DNA of 64,000 nucleotides from an uncultured Draconibacterium sp. GTDB lineage: Bacteria > Bacteroidota > Bacteroidia > Bacteroidales > Prolixibacteraceae. A model generated the notes under the pieces. That model did not search any database. It was not told the DNA's origin and saw nothing but the letters and a program-made list of their open reading frames with translations. Below are positions 25,033 through 33,649 of the stretch, piece after piece. A program made the position numbers and the translations under genes. Numbering within the stretch: position 1 is the stretch's first letter; each line of letters begins with the position of its first letter. The DNA lies in NCBI RefSeq assembly GCF_963677565.1, contig NZ_OY781981.1, positions 1,922,001 through 1,986,000 on the forward strand. The letters run 5' to 3'.

Positions 25033-26472
25033 TTATTCAAACCGGTCGGTTAGCACCACACCATCTTTAAAACGTTCCACTGTTCCATCCGTATTAAAAA
25101 CTTCAACCATTACAATGTACGGGCCGGTTGACTGGCGGTTTCCCGCTTCGTCTTCTCCATTCCAAACGATCTGTTCTTCTGTTCCTAAAACTGCATTGTC
25201 GGCCAATTTGCAAAGGCGGCGACCGGAAGAGTCGAATACCATAATGTTGCAAATGTAGCCGGGTTTATCCATTTTAAGATCGATGGAATAACTGTCGTTA
25301 TAGCCATCGTTATTCGGTGAAAAAGCTTCCGGTTGAAAAGTCACAGATACTTTTTGAACATCCTCATTCATAAATTGTGAATTCTGATATCCCGGAGTTC
25401 CATAACCCGATGTTGTGGACGCCGAATGCCAGTTCGAAACATCGTTTGTTGGTTGTGTAAATGAGACACGTTCCAGTGCAATTCCTTCGCGGTCGTAAAA
25501 TAGGGGCGAATGCATTTTTTCGTAGTAGTAAAATTCGTCGATGACTTCCAGGTCATTATTCAACAAAACAACGTAATCCTCGTCGTTATTAAACGACGGG
25601 AACTTTTCCATTTGCAGAAAACATTCGGGACAAGGAATTGTAAACCACGGAAAAACACCAAGCGTATCTTTGGTTAAAGCCAAATATTCGTTAGGTAGTA
25701 ATTTATGCTTTTCACTGGTAAGTGCATAAACCTGGGTAAGCTCCAAATTATTGTCGCGCGATGCCAGGTAGAGTTTATTCAGCGGAATTTCTTTTTCCGA
25801 GTTATTGTAAATTTCCACATAATCGTCGCCATCGGGAACTGGGTTAAAAAGCACTTCGTTCAAAACAATATCGCCGGGCTGGATAATAACAGGATTTTTT
25901 TCTTCGCCCGAAACAACCACTTCATCCAAAATAACTTTGTTTGTTGAGTAATGATTATTCATATAAACCACAATTTGTAGTTCACTTCCATCAATTTCAG
26001 TTTGTTTGGCAACAACTTGCCCCCAGTTTCCGCGATTATCGCCGTTGGTTTCAAAAGCTTGTTCTTCACCTTGATCGAGAATGAAAAACGCTTTCAGGTA
26101 CTTGTTTTCTTCGTTTTCACTACTGCCGGTTTCGTTGGCATTTAGTTGAATGATGATGTTTTTGTAGTCGGAAATATCAATAATCTCCGAGTGCCAAATA
26201 ACCTCGCCATTAATATCGCAGCACTCAAAACGCCCGCCCGATGTTGTTACTGTTTTAGCATAATCATCTTCGTTTTCGAGTGTTACCTGGTTAAAATCGA
26301 GTGCCCATTTTGTAATGCCGGAGAAGTCAGAATTGATGCTTTTTCCGTCACTATTTCCCCAGATGCCTTTGTGGGGAACAGAAAAGCTTTCAGACCAAAT
26401 GTGCTGAGACCAAACCTGATTGTAAATTATTAGTAAGAAGATTGTTAATATTTTTGCAAGATTGGGATGCAT
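25033..26472 (-). CDS. Secreted lamin-tail-domain protein with gliding-motility-type C-terminal domain
   Basis: 479 residues with a signal peptide (to about residue 22). The N-terminal third is a beta-rich carbohydrate-binding-like domain (WALDFNQVTLEN, DISDYKNIIIQL). A lamin-tail domain follows (about 203-345, with GDIVLNEVLFNP and GDDYVEIYNNS), and the end has the CHU_C/gliding-associated layout: FSPNNDGYNDSYSI (about 384-397), then a FlgD-Ig-like part ending VWNGEDEAGN and GPYIVMVEVF. Such C-terminal domains direct proteins to type IX secretion or link them to the cell surface. It is a single gene, leftward, with a dispersed palindrome directly after its stop. Role unknown; surface adhesin or secreted enzyme without an obvious catalytic domain. 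Confidence 0.85.
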   Translation of the reverse strand: MHPNLAKILTIFLLIIYNQVWSQHIWSESFSVPHKGIWGNSDGKSINSDFSGITKWALDFNQVTLENEDDYAKTVTTSGGRFECCDINGEVIWHSEIIDISDYKNIIIQLNANETGSSENEENKYLKAFFILDQGEEQAFETNGDNRGNWGQVVAKQTEIDGSELQIVVYMNNHYSTNKVILDEVVVSGEEKNPVIIQPGDIVLNEVLFNPVPDGDDYVEIYNNSEKEIPLNKLYLASRDNNLELTQVYALTSEKHKLLPNEYLALTKDTLGVFPWFTIPCPECFLQMEKFPSFNNDEDYVVLLNNDLEVIDEFYYYEKMHSPLFYDREGIALERVSFTQPTNDVSNWHSASTTSGYGTPGYQNSQFMNEDVQKVSVTFQPEAFSPNNDGYNDSYSIDLKMDKPGYICNIMVFDSSGRRLCKLADNAVLGTEEQIVWNGEDEAGNRQSTGPYIVMVEVFNTDGTVERFKDGVVLTDRFE

Positions 26473-26497
26473 TACATTTCATTTAAGAGCAAAATAC

Positions 26498-26505
26498 TAT
26501 TTTTG
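26498..26505 (+). promoter_or_regulatory. -7 box TATTTTTG upstream of asd
   Basis: Exact TAnnTTTG match 47 bases before the asd ATG. The nearest -33-like sequence is TTTC at 17 bases, so only the -7 box is convincing. Confidence 0.45.
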
Positions 26506-26552
26506 AGCCACATTTAGACAGAAAAAGACTTTAAATTTTTAAAAATCAGAAC

Positions 26553-27560
26553 ATGAAAGTTGCTATTGTTGGCGTTAGTGGCGCTGTTGGACAGGAGTTC
26601 CTGAAAGTGCTTGCAGAGAGAAATTTTCCTATGGATGAGTTGGTAATTTTTGGTTCGGCAAGAAGTGCCGGCAAAACTTACGAATTTAAGGGTAAACAGC
26701 TAACAGTAAAGGAACTTAAACACGGTGACGATTTTAAGGATATTGATATTGCCCTGACTTCGGCAGGTGCCGGCGTTTCGAAAGAATATGCAGAAACGAT
26801 TACCAAACACGGTGCAATTATGATCGACAACTCGAGCGCGTTCCGTTACGTTGATGATGTGCCGCTGGTAGTTCCTGAGGTAAATCCTGAAGATTCTAAA
26901 ATTCGTCCGCGCAATATTATTGCCAACCCGAATTGTTCAACTATTCAGATGGTGGTTGCGCTGAAACCTATTGAAGATATGTCGAAGATCAAACGTGTTC
27001 GCGTTGCTACTTACCAGGCAGCAAGTGGTGCCGGTGCACAGGGAATTGCCGAGTTGGAAGATCAGGTGAAAGATATAGCTGAAGGTAAGCCGGTGAAAGT
27101 AGAGAAATTTTCACATCAGCTGGCTATGAATATTATCCCACACATCGATGTTTTCCTTGATAATGATTACACCAAGGAAGAGATGAAAATGAACTGGGAG
27201 ACGAAGAAGATTATGCACACTGATGCTGAAGTGAGCGCAACTTGTGTACGTATTCCGGTTGCCCGTGCACATTCTGAAGCGATTTGGGTGGAGACTGAAA
27301 AACCACTGACTGCAGAGGCTGTAACTAAAGCTTTTGAAGCATTTGAAGGTTTGACAGTGATCGATAATCCTGCTAAAAACGAATATCCAATGCCGTTGTT
27401 CGTATCGGGTAAAGACGATGTTTATGTTGGTCGTATCCGCCAGGATGTAACTGATCCGAACAGCATTACTTTCTGGTGTGTTGGCGATCAGATTAAAAAA
27501 GGAGCTGCGCTAAATGCTGTTCAGATTGCTGAGTGGTTGGTTGCTAACGGAGAAGTTTAA
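26553..27560 (+). CDS. asd: Aspartate-semialdehyde dehydrogenase
   Basis: 335 residues. The Rossmann start GVSGAVGQEFL (7-17) binds NADP, Cys128 in NPNCSTIQ is the catalytic thiol, and RVATYQAASGAG plus the RIPVARAHSEA segment with the active-site His complete the site. It reduces aspartyl phosphate to the semialdehyde, after aspartokinase (lysC at 10054 or the second kinase at 50911), toward lysine/DAP, threonine and methionine. It is monocistronic and ends at a strong terminator 41 bases downstream. Confidence 0.97.
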   Translation: MKVAIVGVSGAVGQEFLKVLAERNFPMDELVIFGSARSAGKTYEFKGKQLTVKELKHGDDFKDIDIALTSAGAGVSKEYAETITKHGAIMIDNSSAFRYVDDVPLVVPEVNPEDSKIRPRNIIANPNCSTIQMVVALKPIEDMSKIKRVRVATYQAASGAGAQGIAELEDQVKDIAEGKPVKVEKFSHQLAMNIIPHIDVFLDNDYTKEEMKMNWETKKIMHTDAEVSATCVRIPVARAHSEAIWVETEKPLTAEAVTKAFEAFEGLTVIDNPAKNEYPMPLFVSGKDDVYVGRIRQDVTDPNSITFWCVGDQIKKGAALNAVQIAEWLVANGEV

Positions 27561-27600
27561 TTGAGTGATAAAAAATAAGAGTACTTTGGTACTCGCCATG

Positions 27601-27640
27601 AAAAAGCCCGGAAGATTTATTTCTTCCGGGCTTTTTGTTT
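27601..27640 (+). terminator. Rho-independent terminator of asd
   Basis: A 15-base stem, AAAAAGCCCGGAAGA (27601-27615) with TCTTCCGGGCTTTTT (27622-27636), followed by GTTTTT. Symmetry with A-run suggests it can also act leftward. Confidence 0.9.
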
Positions 27641-27644
27641 TTCG

Positions 27645-27721
27645 ACATGTTGTCCGTCAGTTGACAGATTCTGCATCTTCTTGTAAGAGACCCTGAATCC
27701 GCCAGCTGGCGGACAGCATGA
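27645..27721. repeat. Imperfect inverted repeat element between asd and serS
   Basis: Left arm 27646-27665 (CATGTTGTCCGTCAGTTGAC) pairs with the right arm near 27700-27720, whose complement reads CATGCTGTCCGCCAGCTGGC; 16 of 20 match. The inner part holds GATTCTG and CTGAATC, and the right arm runs into CATGACGTCCTG, resembling the arm of the element at 8834-8957. A perfect CCGCCAGCTGGCGG palindrome lies in the right arm. Confidence 0.6.
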
Positions 27722-27743
27722 CGTCCTGTTATATCTAAATTTT

Positions 27744-29018
27744 CTAGCTAATCATATCAAAACCGGTAAATGGAACCAGTACTTCAGGAATTTTAATTCC
27801 TTCAGGTGTTTGATTGTTTTCGAGCAGTGCTGCAACAATACGTGGCAATGCAAGTGCACTTCCGTTAAGCGTATGCGCAATTTGTGGCTTTTTCACGCCT
27901 TCTTCGCGGAAACGTAATTTCAGTCGGTTAGCCTGGAACGATTCGAAGTTGGAAACCGAACTTACTTCCAGCCATTTTTCCTGCGCTGCTGAGAATACCT
28001 CAAAATCGTAGGTTAAAGCTGATGTAAAACTAATATCGCCACCACACAAACGAAGTACGCGGTATGGCAAGCCCAATTTGGCAACCAAACTTTCAACGTG
28101 CGCTACCATTCCATCCAAAATCTCGTATGATTTTTCAGGGTGTGCAATTTGCACGATTTCCACTTTGTCGAACTGGTGCAAACGGTTTAGCCCGCGAACA
28201 TCTTTACCGTACGAACCGGCTTCGCGACGGAAACAGGCACTGTAAGCGGTGTTCTTGTATGGCAGATCTTTGGCATCCAGAATTACGTCTCGATAAATAT
28301 TGGTTACCGGAACTTCTGCTGTTGGAATCAAATATAAATTATCTTCTGTAATGTGGTACATCTGGCCTTCTTTGTCGGGCAGCTGACCGGTTCCAAAGCC
28401 CGATGCTTCGTTAACAGCCAATGGCGGTTGAATTTCTTCGTAACCTGCTTTTGAAGCTTCGGCCAAAAAGAAATTGATAAGGGCACGCTGCAATTGCGCT
28501 CCTTTTCCACGGTAAACCGGAAATCCTGCGCCGGTTAGTTTTACACCCAATTCAAAATCAATCAGGTTGTATTTTGCTGCCAGTTCCCAGTGTGGCAAAG
28601 CTTTTTCATCCATGCTCGGGATTTCGCCAACTTGTTTAATTACCTCGTTGTCTTCTTCCCCTTTTCCGGCAGGAACCGTTTCGTGAGGCAAGTTAGGCAG
28701 TTGAACCTGCAAATCGTAAACCTTTTCTTCGATGGCTGCAAAATCAGTATCGAAGTTTTTAATATTTTCTTTTATTTCGGCAGTACGTGCTTTGGCTGCG
28801 TTGGCTTCTTCGTGTTTTCCTTCGCGGAAAAGCTGTCCGATTTCTTTCGAAATTTTATTCATTTCAGCTTTTGCCGAATCAGCTTCGCCCTGCAGTTTAT
28901 TTTTCTGCGTGTAAAGATCTATGATGTTTGAAACAATTTCCGAAGCATCGAAATTCTTGCGTTTTAGTTTTTCTATTACTAACTCCGGATTATCTTGAAT
29001 AAATTTTAAATTGAGCAT
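27744..29018 (-). CDS. serS: Serine-tRNA ligase
   Basis: 424 residues, full length. The N-terminal 110 residues are the long antiparallel coiled-coil arm (helical, many Lys/Glu/Ala) that contacts the tRNA variable arm. Class II motifs follow: GAGFPVYRGKGAQLQRAL (motif 1), FRREAGSYGKDVRGLNRLH (motif 2, about 254-272) and LNGSALALPR (motif 3, about 383-392). It attaches serine to tRNA-Ser and tRNA-Sec. Monocistronic with an exact -7 box upstream. Confidence 0.97.
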   Translation of the reverse strand: MLNLKFIQDNPELVIEKLKRKNFDASEIVSNIIDLYTQKNKLQGEADSAKAEMNKISKEIGQLFREGKHEEANAAKARTAEIKENIKNFDTDFAAIEEKVYDLQVQLPNLPHETVPAGKGEEDNEVIKQVGEIPSMDEKALPHWELAAKYNLIDFELGVKLTGAGFPVYRGKGAQLQRALINFFLAEASKAGYEEIQPPLAVNEASGFGTGQLPDKEGQMYHITEDNLYLIPTAEVPVTNIYRDVILDAKDLPYKNTAYSACFRREAGSYGKDVRGLNRLHQFDKVEIVQIAHPEKSYEILDGMVAHVESLVAKLGLPYRVLRLCGGDISFTSALTYDFEVFSAAQEKWLEVSSVSNFESFQANRLKLRFREEGVKKPQIAHTLNGSALALPRIVAALLENNQTPEGIKIPEVLVPFTGFDMIS

Positions 29019-29040
29019 GTCTTATCCATTTATTAGGGTG

Positions 29041-29048
29041 CAAATTTA
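29041..29048 (-). promoter_or_regulatory. -7 box TAAATTTG upstream of serS
   Basis: Exact leftward TAnnTTTG match 23 bases before the serS ATG, giving a very short leader. No clear -33 box. Confidence 0.5.
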
Positions 29049-29200
29049 ATAAATGAATTGGCACTTTATGATTAAACCTATTTCTAATTTTCAATCTAAT
29101 AGCAATAGTTTAAAACCCTGATTGTGAAATAAAGAAACCACCGCTTTTTTTAGGTGTGTTCAGGTTATCAACTACTTTTATAAAACAAATAAAAAAAATT

Positions 29201-30253
29201 ATGAGAAGACTATCTTTTTTCCTGTTAACTCTAATTGCGCTAACAGCTTATGCAAATGTTCTTTTTGCTCAGCAAGAAAAACAAGAACGAAAAGCGATCC
29301 CCGGGATGGGAGGTTTGCTAATGCCACAAGAAATAAAACCTTGTGATAACAGTACCAGTATTGTGCTTGAGGATATTTCTGGTACTCCCAAAATGGTTCG
29401 GGAGGTTCCTGAAAATCTGGCCTTTACTGAAAATGTAATTTTTCATGAAAGCAAAAGTTCTGATGGCAATCCAATGTCGATGAAAATGGACATTGTTAGA
29501 CCGGCAGATAAGCAAAACTATCCGTGCGTTATATTTCTTACCGGAGGTGGTTTTATGTTTGCCCCCAAAAACAGTAGTTTATACAACCGCTGCGAAATTG
29601 CTAAAGCCGGTTATGTTGTAGCAAGTATTGAGTATCATGTGGCAACCAACGGATTGTACAGCGATGCCGTGAAAGATACAAAAGCGGCTATTCGGTTTAT
29701 GCGTGCCAATGCGCAAAAATATGGTATCAATGCTGATAAAGTGGCTGTTTGGGGAGAATCGGCAGGAGGTTATTTAACCGGAATGACGGGAACTTCGAAT
29801 GGCGAAGTAGCGTTTGAAGAGGGAGAAAACCTCGACCAAAGCAGCGATGTGCAGGCAGCTATTGTGGTATATGGATTAAGTGATCTTACAAAAATTGGTG
29901 CCGATTACGATAAAGAAGCCGAAGAGGCACACTTTACAAAAGAAGCACCTGAAGCCATGTTTGTACATGGAAAAAACAGTGGATTAACAATTCTTGACAA
30001 ACCGGAAGTGGTTGCCAAATCAAATCCGGTAAATTACGTGGATAAAAACGATCCGCCGTTTCTTTTAATTCACGGAACAGTTGATGCGCTGGTTTCTCCG
30101 AGCCAGAGTTTATTGCTGCACAACGCACTTCGTAAAGCAGGTGTTGAATCAACCCGCTATGCCATTGTTGGAGCAAATCATGGCGGTGGTCATTTTTCTG
30201 ATCCGAAAGTGATTGAGATAATGGTTGATTTTTTGGATAAAACCTTAAAGTAA
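29201..30253 (+). CDS. Exported alpha/beta hydrolase (esterase/BD-FAE type)
   Basis: 350 residues from the ATG at 29201, which begins a signal peptide ending near LFAQ; the upstream 15 codons lack a standard start. The fold markers are GGGF near 112-115 (in LTGGGFMFAPK), GESAGGY near 180-186 with the serine nucleophile, Asp in GTVDALVSP and His in GANHGGGH near the end. Relatives include feruloyl/acetyl-xylan esterases and prolyl-oligopeptidase-like lipases, so polysaccharide de-esterification in the periplasm is plausible but not proven. It stands alone and ends in a strong terminator. Confidence 0.88.
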   Translation: MRRLSFFLLTLIALTAYANVLFAQQEKQERKAIPGMGGLLMPQEIKPCDNSTSIVLEDISGTPKMVREVPENLAFTENVIFHESKSSDGNPMSMKMDIVRPADKQNYPCVIFLTGGGFMFAPKNSSLYNRCEIAKAGYVVASIEYHVATNGLYSDAVKDTKAAIRFMRANAQKYGINADKVAVWGESAGGYLTGMTGTSNGEVAFEEGENLDQSSDVQAAIVVYGLSDLTKIGADYDKEAEEAHFTKEAPEAMFVHGKNSGLTILDKPEVVAKSNPVNYVDKNDPPFLLIHGTVDALVSPSQSLLLHNALRKAGVESTRYAIVGANHGGGHFSDPKVIEIMVDFLDKTLK

Positions 30254-30276
30254 CGCACGAAAATCTCCATAAAAAA

Positions 30277-30303
30277 ACTCCTGCCGGTAACGGCAGGAGT
30301 TTC
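30277..30303. terminator. Terminator between the esterase and rpmA
   Basis: Stem ACTCCTGCCG (30277-30286) and CGGCAGGAGT (30291-30300) with A-run before and TTTC after. It lies between two convergent genes and can serve both. Confidence 0.85.
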
Positions 30304-30347
30304 GTATTTCCTTTGAGGGAGGTTAAACCCTCTGGTTTATCAATATC

Positions 30348-30911
30348 TTAAGCTAAACCTTTAGCTTCCTCGATCCATGGTTGTGGATCTTTTGAAGCGT
30401 AGCGGCTTCCAGCTGCTTCAAGAACTTTCTGAATTGCTTCAACAGATGCTGCCGCAACTTCAGCATAAGTAGTAAAACCACCTTCAGCTAAAACTTCAGC
30501 TAATTTTGGTCCTACACCAGTTAATTTAGTAAGATCGTCGCCTTTAGCTTCTGCTTTAGCCTCAGCTTTTGGCGCTTCTTCTTTTACTTCTTCTACTACC
30601 GGAGCTGCTTCTTTTTTTGGAGCTGCTTTTGCAGGAGCTTCTGCCACTGCAACGTCAACTTCCGGAGCTACCGATACGTATGAACGATTATTTCTTCTTT
30701 TTCTGAAAACAACAGTTCCGTCGATTAATGCAAATAAAGTATGGTCTTTACCCATACCTACATTGTCTCCAGGGAAATGTTGAGTACCACGCTGGCGAAC
30801 AATAATATTACCAGCTTTAGCAAACTGACCTCCGTAAATTTTTACTCCCAGTCGTTTACTTTCCGATTCGCGTCCGTTTTTCGAACTACCTACACCTTTT
30901 TTGTGAGCCAT
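30348..30911 (-). CDS. rpmA: Ribosomal protein bL27 fused to a C-terminal helix-hairpin-helix domain
   Basis: 187 residues, about twice the usual 85. The first 88 residues are a normal L27: MAHKKGVGSSKNGRES, then GNIIVRQRGT and the FALIDGTVVF core. An Ala/Glu/Lys/Pro-rich linker follows (about 95-132), then a HhH domain (about 134-187) with LTKLTGVGPKLAEVLAEGGF, where GVGPKL is the hairpin. The frame is continuous, with no sign of sequencing fusion. In many Bacteroidota the equivalent HhH extension is on L21, which here is short (103 residues), so the domain has moved between neighbouring genes. It may bind rRNA on the large subunit. The N-terminus lacks the cleaved extension of Firmicutes L27. 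Confidence 0.95.
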   Translation of the reverse strand: MAHKKGVGSSKNGRESESKRLGVKIYGGQFAKAGNIIVRQRGTQHFPGDNVGMGKDHTLFALIDGTVVFRKRRNNRSYVSVAPEVDVAVAEAPAKAAPKKEAAPVVEEVKEEAPKAEAKAEAKGDDLTKLTGVGPKLAEVLAEGGFTTYAEVAAASVEAIQKVLEAAGSRYASKDPQPWIEEAKGLA

Positions 30912-30930
30912 GGTAAATTTCTTTTATTCG

Positions 30931-31242
30931 TTATCCAACTATGGTTTCTACTTGAATTTGAGTAAATTGCTGACGGTGACCATTCATTTTCTGATAGCCT
31001 TTACGACGTTTCTTTTTGAATACGATCACTTTGTCGCCTTTCACATGTTCCAGCACTTTGGCTGTAATTTTAGCACCTTTTACGGTTGGAGTTCCAACGG
31101 CTACTTTACCGTCGTTGTCAACCAGCAATACTTTATCGAAATCAACCGATGCACCTTCTTCTGCATCCAGGTGATGTACGAAAAGCTTCTTGTCTTTTTC
31201 TACTTTGAATTGCTGTCCTGCAATTTCAACAATCGCGTACAT
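30931..31242 (-). CDS. rplU: Ribosomal protein bL21
   Basis: 103 residues, the standard bacterial length. MYAIVEIAGQQFKVEKDKK start, the conserved DKVLLVDNDGKVAVGTP middle and the basic KKKRRKGYQKMNGHRQQFT near the end identify it. It binds 23S rRNA near domain V of the large subunit. It is the first gene of rplU-rpmA (19-base gap), driven by a promoter that matches the Bacteroidota consensus exactly, after a leader of about 80 bases with possible secondary structure. It lacks the HhH extension that its homologues in this phylum often carry. Confidence 0.96.
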   Translation of the reverse strand: MYAIVEIAGQQFKVEKDKKLFVHHLDAEEGASVDFDKVLLVDNDGKVAVGTPTVKGAKITAKVLEHVKGDKVIVFKKKRRKGYQKMNGHRQQFTQIQVETIVG

Positions 31243-31267
31243 AATTTCACTTTTAATGTTTACACCG

Positions 31268-31308
31268 TCAGGCGGATATCGTCTCCGATTTCACTTATTC
31301 GAGCCTGA
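31268..31308 (-). promoter_or_regulatory. Structured leader of rplU-rpmA
   Basis: Within the rplU 5' leader, read leftward, TCAGGC (31308-31303) pairs with GCCTGA (31273-31268), enclosing a nested CGGA/TCCG stem (31287-31284 with 31276-31273). This could be a ribosomal-protein autoregulatory leader. The stems are short, so this is a modest call. Confidence 0.35.
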
Positions 31309-31328
31309 TCGATTCAAAATTCGGACTG

Positions 31329-31359
31329 CAAAAGTAGTTATTTTTAGATAATTAGCAAA
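31329..31359 (-). promoter_or_regulatory. Complete Bacteroidota promoter of rplU-rpmA
   Basis: Read leftward: TTTG (31359-31356), exactly 19 bases, then TACTTTTG (31336-31329). Both boxes and spacing match the phylum consensus TTTG-N19-TAnnTTTG. It is the best promoter in the window. Confidence 0.8.
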
Positions 31360-31380
31360 TAAAAGCAAATATTTTGACTG

Positions 31381-31566
31381 CTAATTTTTTAGCTTTTCAA
31401 TTATTAACAGGAAATCGACTTTAGCAGTGGCTCCCATTGGTCTGAAGATTGGCTTCACATTGGGGATAATCGACACGACTTCGCCGCGCAAATTATTTAA
31501 AAATTGCTCCAGCATTTGCTGATCTTCGTTCATGTTAACTTTTAGTTTGTGCACTTTATATTCCAT
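31381..31566 (-). CDS. Small protein (61 aa) of unknown function after the transglutaminase gene
   Basis: The ATG at 31566 lies 10 bases after the transglutaminase stop. The protein is short, acidic then hydrophobic, with the segments LEQFLNNLRGEVVSIIPNV (about 19-37) and KVDFLLIIEKLKN at the end, resembling small Bacteroidota proteins often annotated as hypothetical. No signal peptide or motif. Position suggests co-transcription with the transglutaminase-like gene. Function unknown. Confidence 0.6.
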   Translation of the reverse strand: MEYKVHKLKVNMNEDQQMLEQFLNNLRGEVVSIIPNVKPIFRPMGATAKVDFLLIIEKLKN

Positions 31567-31576
31567 GGCTGTTGTT

Positions 31577-33598
31577 TTAAAGTTCAACTTGTTTTTCCAG
31601 ATAAACATTAACGTATACGTACATTCTAACAACTTCATTCGCATCGTTTCTTTCAAACTCAACTTCATTTTTTCCCAGTTCATCTTTCCATAAACCGGAT
31701 TCAGTACGTTTCGGTAATTTTACGGTTTCATTCGTCAAAGGGTTTTTAAAAGCAAGCATCCCGTTTTCATAAACCACTTTAAAATCTACACGGGCCTGAG
31801 CAAACCAGTAATTTCCTACAAGTGGCCTTATTTCTTCAGGCACATCGGATGGGATGCTGTCCTGTTCGAACTTTTTGCCCAAAGGAATTACCTGTTGTAA
31901 TTTCATCGTAGAAATGTTTCCATAGATGTCGTTCACGAAAGAAAAATTCAGTTGCCGGGTAACTGTTGGATAAAACACGCCATTTTCATCGGGGGGATTA
32001 AGTGCCAGTACCTGTGCATTGGGTATATCAACAGCGAGGCTTCCATCTTGATAGAGAATTTTAAAAACGCTGTTTCGTTCTTCAAAGAGGTAATTGCCGA
32101 GGTATTTTTTGTATTCATCAGGAACTGTAATATCTACCGATTCATTCTCCATTTGATAATCCAGGATTTTCATTGCTTTCGGATTAAAGGACGTTTTTTC
32201 ACCCAAACGGATGTGTCCTGCATCTACAAAATCGAATTCATGTGCGGTGGCATCAACTGCTACCCAACCGGCATCACCCATGTAGACTTCGGTCCATGCG
32301 TGTTGGTAAAAGCAACCGCCTGCATACGAAATGTACATGCATCCAATGGAAAGTCGGGCCGGAATGCCGACTGCACGGCAAAAGGCTGCCAGCAATCGCG
32401 AATGAGAGCCGCATTCACCTTCGCGGGTGTTGTAAGTATTAATTGCCGATGTGCCGCCCGGAATGGCCCCCATAATATTTTCGCTAACCCAGGTGCTGAG
32501 TTTAACCACAGCTTCCCAGGCATCTTTTGAATCTGCGGTGATTCGTTTTGCTTCTTCAACCAAAACCGGATGATCTGATTCAATCAGTCGTTCGGGTTCC
32601 AAATATTTTTTGAGTTTCTCATCCGAAAAATGAGGAGGGAAGGAGGGAGCATTTTCACCGGTGTAATGCTGTCGTTCAACTTCAAATACGCCTTCAATTA
32701 AATTATTGCTGACAGTGCCTTCGAACTTCTGTCCCGGAAAATTTAAGCTCTCAGCGGTAATTATTTCTCCTTCTGATTGTATCGATGCTTCAATTCTCAT
32801 CGAAGAAATGGCGTGCACATTGGCGATCACTTTATCAACGCGGGCAAATAACAAATTGTCGACATCAACAACTTGTATTCTCTTTTTTAAGGATTCATCA
32901 GCCAGGTAAATCATCCGGTTTGAAGTGCTTATTTTTACCGCATGACTGTTTCTTTTATCCAACCAGAGTTTTGTGGTAATGCCGGTTTGGTGATTGAATT
33001 CCTCTAACACAGTAGTGTTATAACTGGCTCCTGTCAATTCCAGTTGCTCTTCACCAACCCGTTTGTATGTTTTCGATATAATTTCTCCACTTTGAAAATC
33101 GAAAACCTTGTATGTTTTTTCATTTTCATTTCCACCAATAAAGTCGTTCATTAAATGCGGAAAAGAAAGTGGATTCTCTAAAATAACATCATCGGGCAAT
33201 CGGATTTCCCGAGGTTCTCCATTTTCTACAGAAGTGAAATACGCAACAGCATTATTAAATTTGACACAGGAGTAGATTTCAGCATTGGTTTTAAAACGTT
33301 GTTCCACAAAAACAGGGAGTTCCGTTTCGGGCGTAAGTAGAGTATGCTCAGTGATTATTAACTCCACATTTCCGCCCAGGGCACGTTGTTTTACCAGGGC
33401 TTCTGTATTTATGCTTAGTAATTTCCGGCCGTCTTTTTCAATGGTGTTTATGGTCGACTCAGAATAGCCGCAAAGTACACCGCTGATTTCAACAGCGAAA
33501 GTCATTCGTTTTGGCAGATCTTTAGCAGTCTGCCCGGATGCTGCTACCCATAAAAAAGTAGACAGCAATAGCCAGCTTATGGTTTTTATTGTTTTCAT
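31577..33598 (-). CDS. Exported transglutaminase-like protein
   Basis: 673 residues with a signal peptide. A beta-rich N-terminal half (about 30-320) precedes a transglutaminase-core domain with the full triad: Cys396 in GECGSHS, His433 in YQHAWTE and Asp449 in AVDATAHE. The C-terminal part (about 490-665) has two similar repeats, each with YLGNYLFEERNSVFKILYQDGSL or GNYWFAQARVDFKVVYENGML type patterns, which look like duplicated barrel strands. The family includes proteases and amidases as well as crosslinking enzymes. It is third in an operon with an ECF sigma factor and a membrane protein, so it may belong to an envelope-stress regulon (inference). Confidence 0.85.
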   Translation of the reverse strand: MKTIKTISWLLLSTFLWVAASGQTAKDLPKRMTFAVEISGVLCGYSESTINTIEKDGRKLLSINTEALVKQRALGGNVELIITEHTLLTPETELPVFVEQRFKTNAEIYSCVKFNNAVAYFTSVENGEPREIRLPDDVILENPLSFPHLMNDFIGGNENEKTYKVFDFQSGEIISKTYKRVGEEQLELTGASYNTTVLEEFNHQTGITTKLWLDKRNSHAVKISTSNRMIYLADESLKKRIQVVDVDNLLFARVDKVIANVHAISSMRIEASIQSEGEIITAESLNFPGQKFEGTVSNNLIEGVFEVERQHYTGENAPSFPPHFSDEKLKKYLEPERLIESDHPVLVEEAKRITADSKDAWEAVVKLSTWVSENIMGAIPGGTSAINTYNTREGECGSHSRLLAAFCRAVGIPARLSIGCMYISYAGGCFYQHAWTEVYMGDAGWVAVDATAHEFDFVDAGHIRLGEKTSFNPKAMKILDYQMENESVDITVPDEYKKYLGNYLFEERNSVFKILYQDGSLAVDIPNAQVLALNPPDENGVFYPTVTRQLNFSFVNDIYGNISTMKLQQVIPLGKKFEQDSIPSDVPEEIRPLVGNYWFAQARVDFKVVYENGMLAFKNPLTNETVKLPKRTESGLWKDELGKNEVEFERNDANEVVRMYVYVNVYLEKQVEL

Positions 33599-33649
33599 GG
33601 TAGTAAATTTTTGGTTGCTGAACAGTTCTTTTACTGTTCAATGTCCGGT

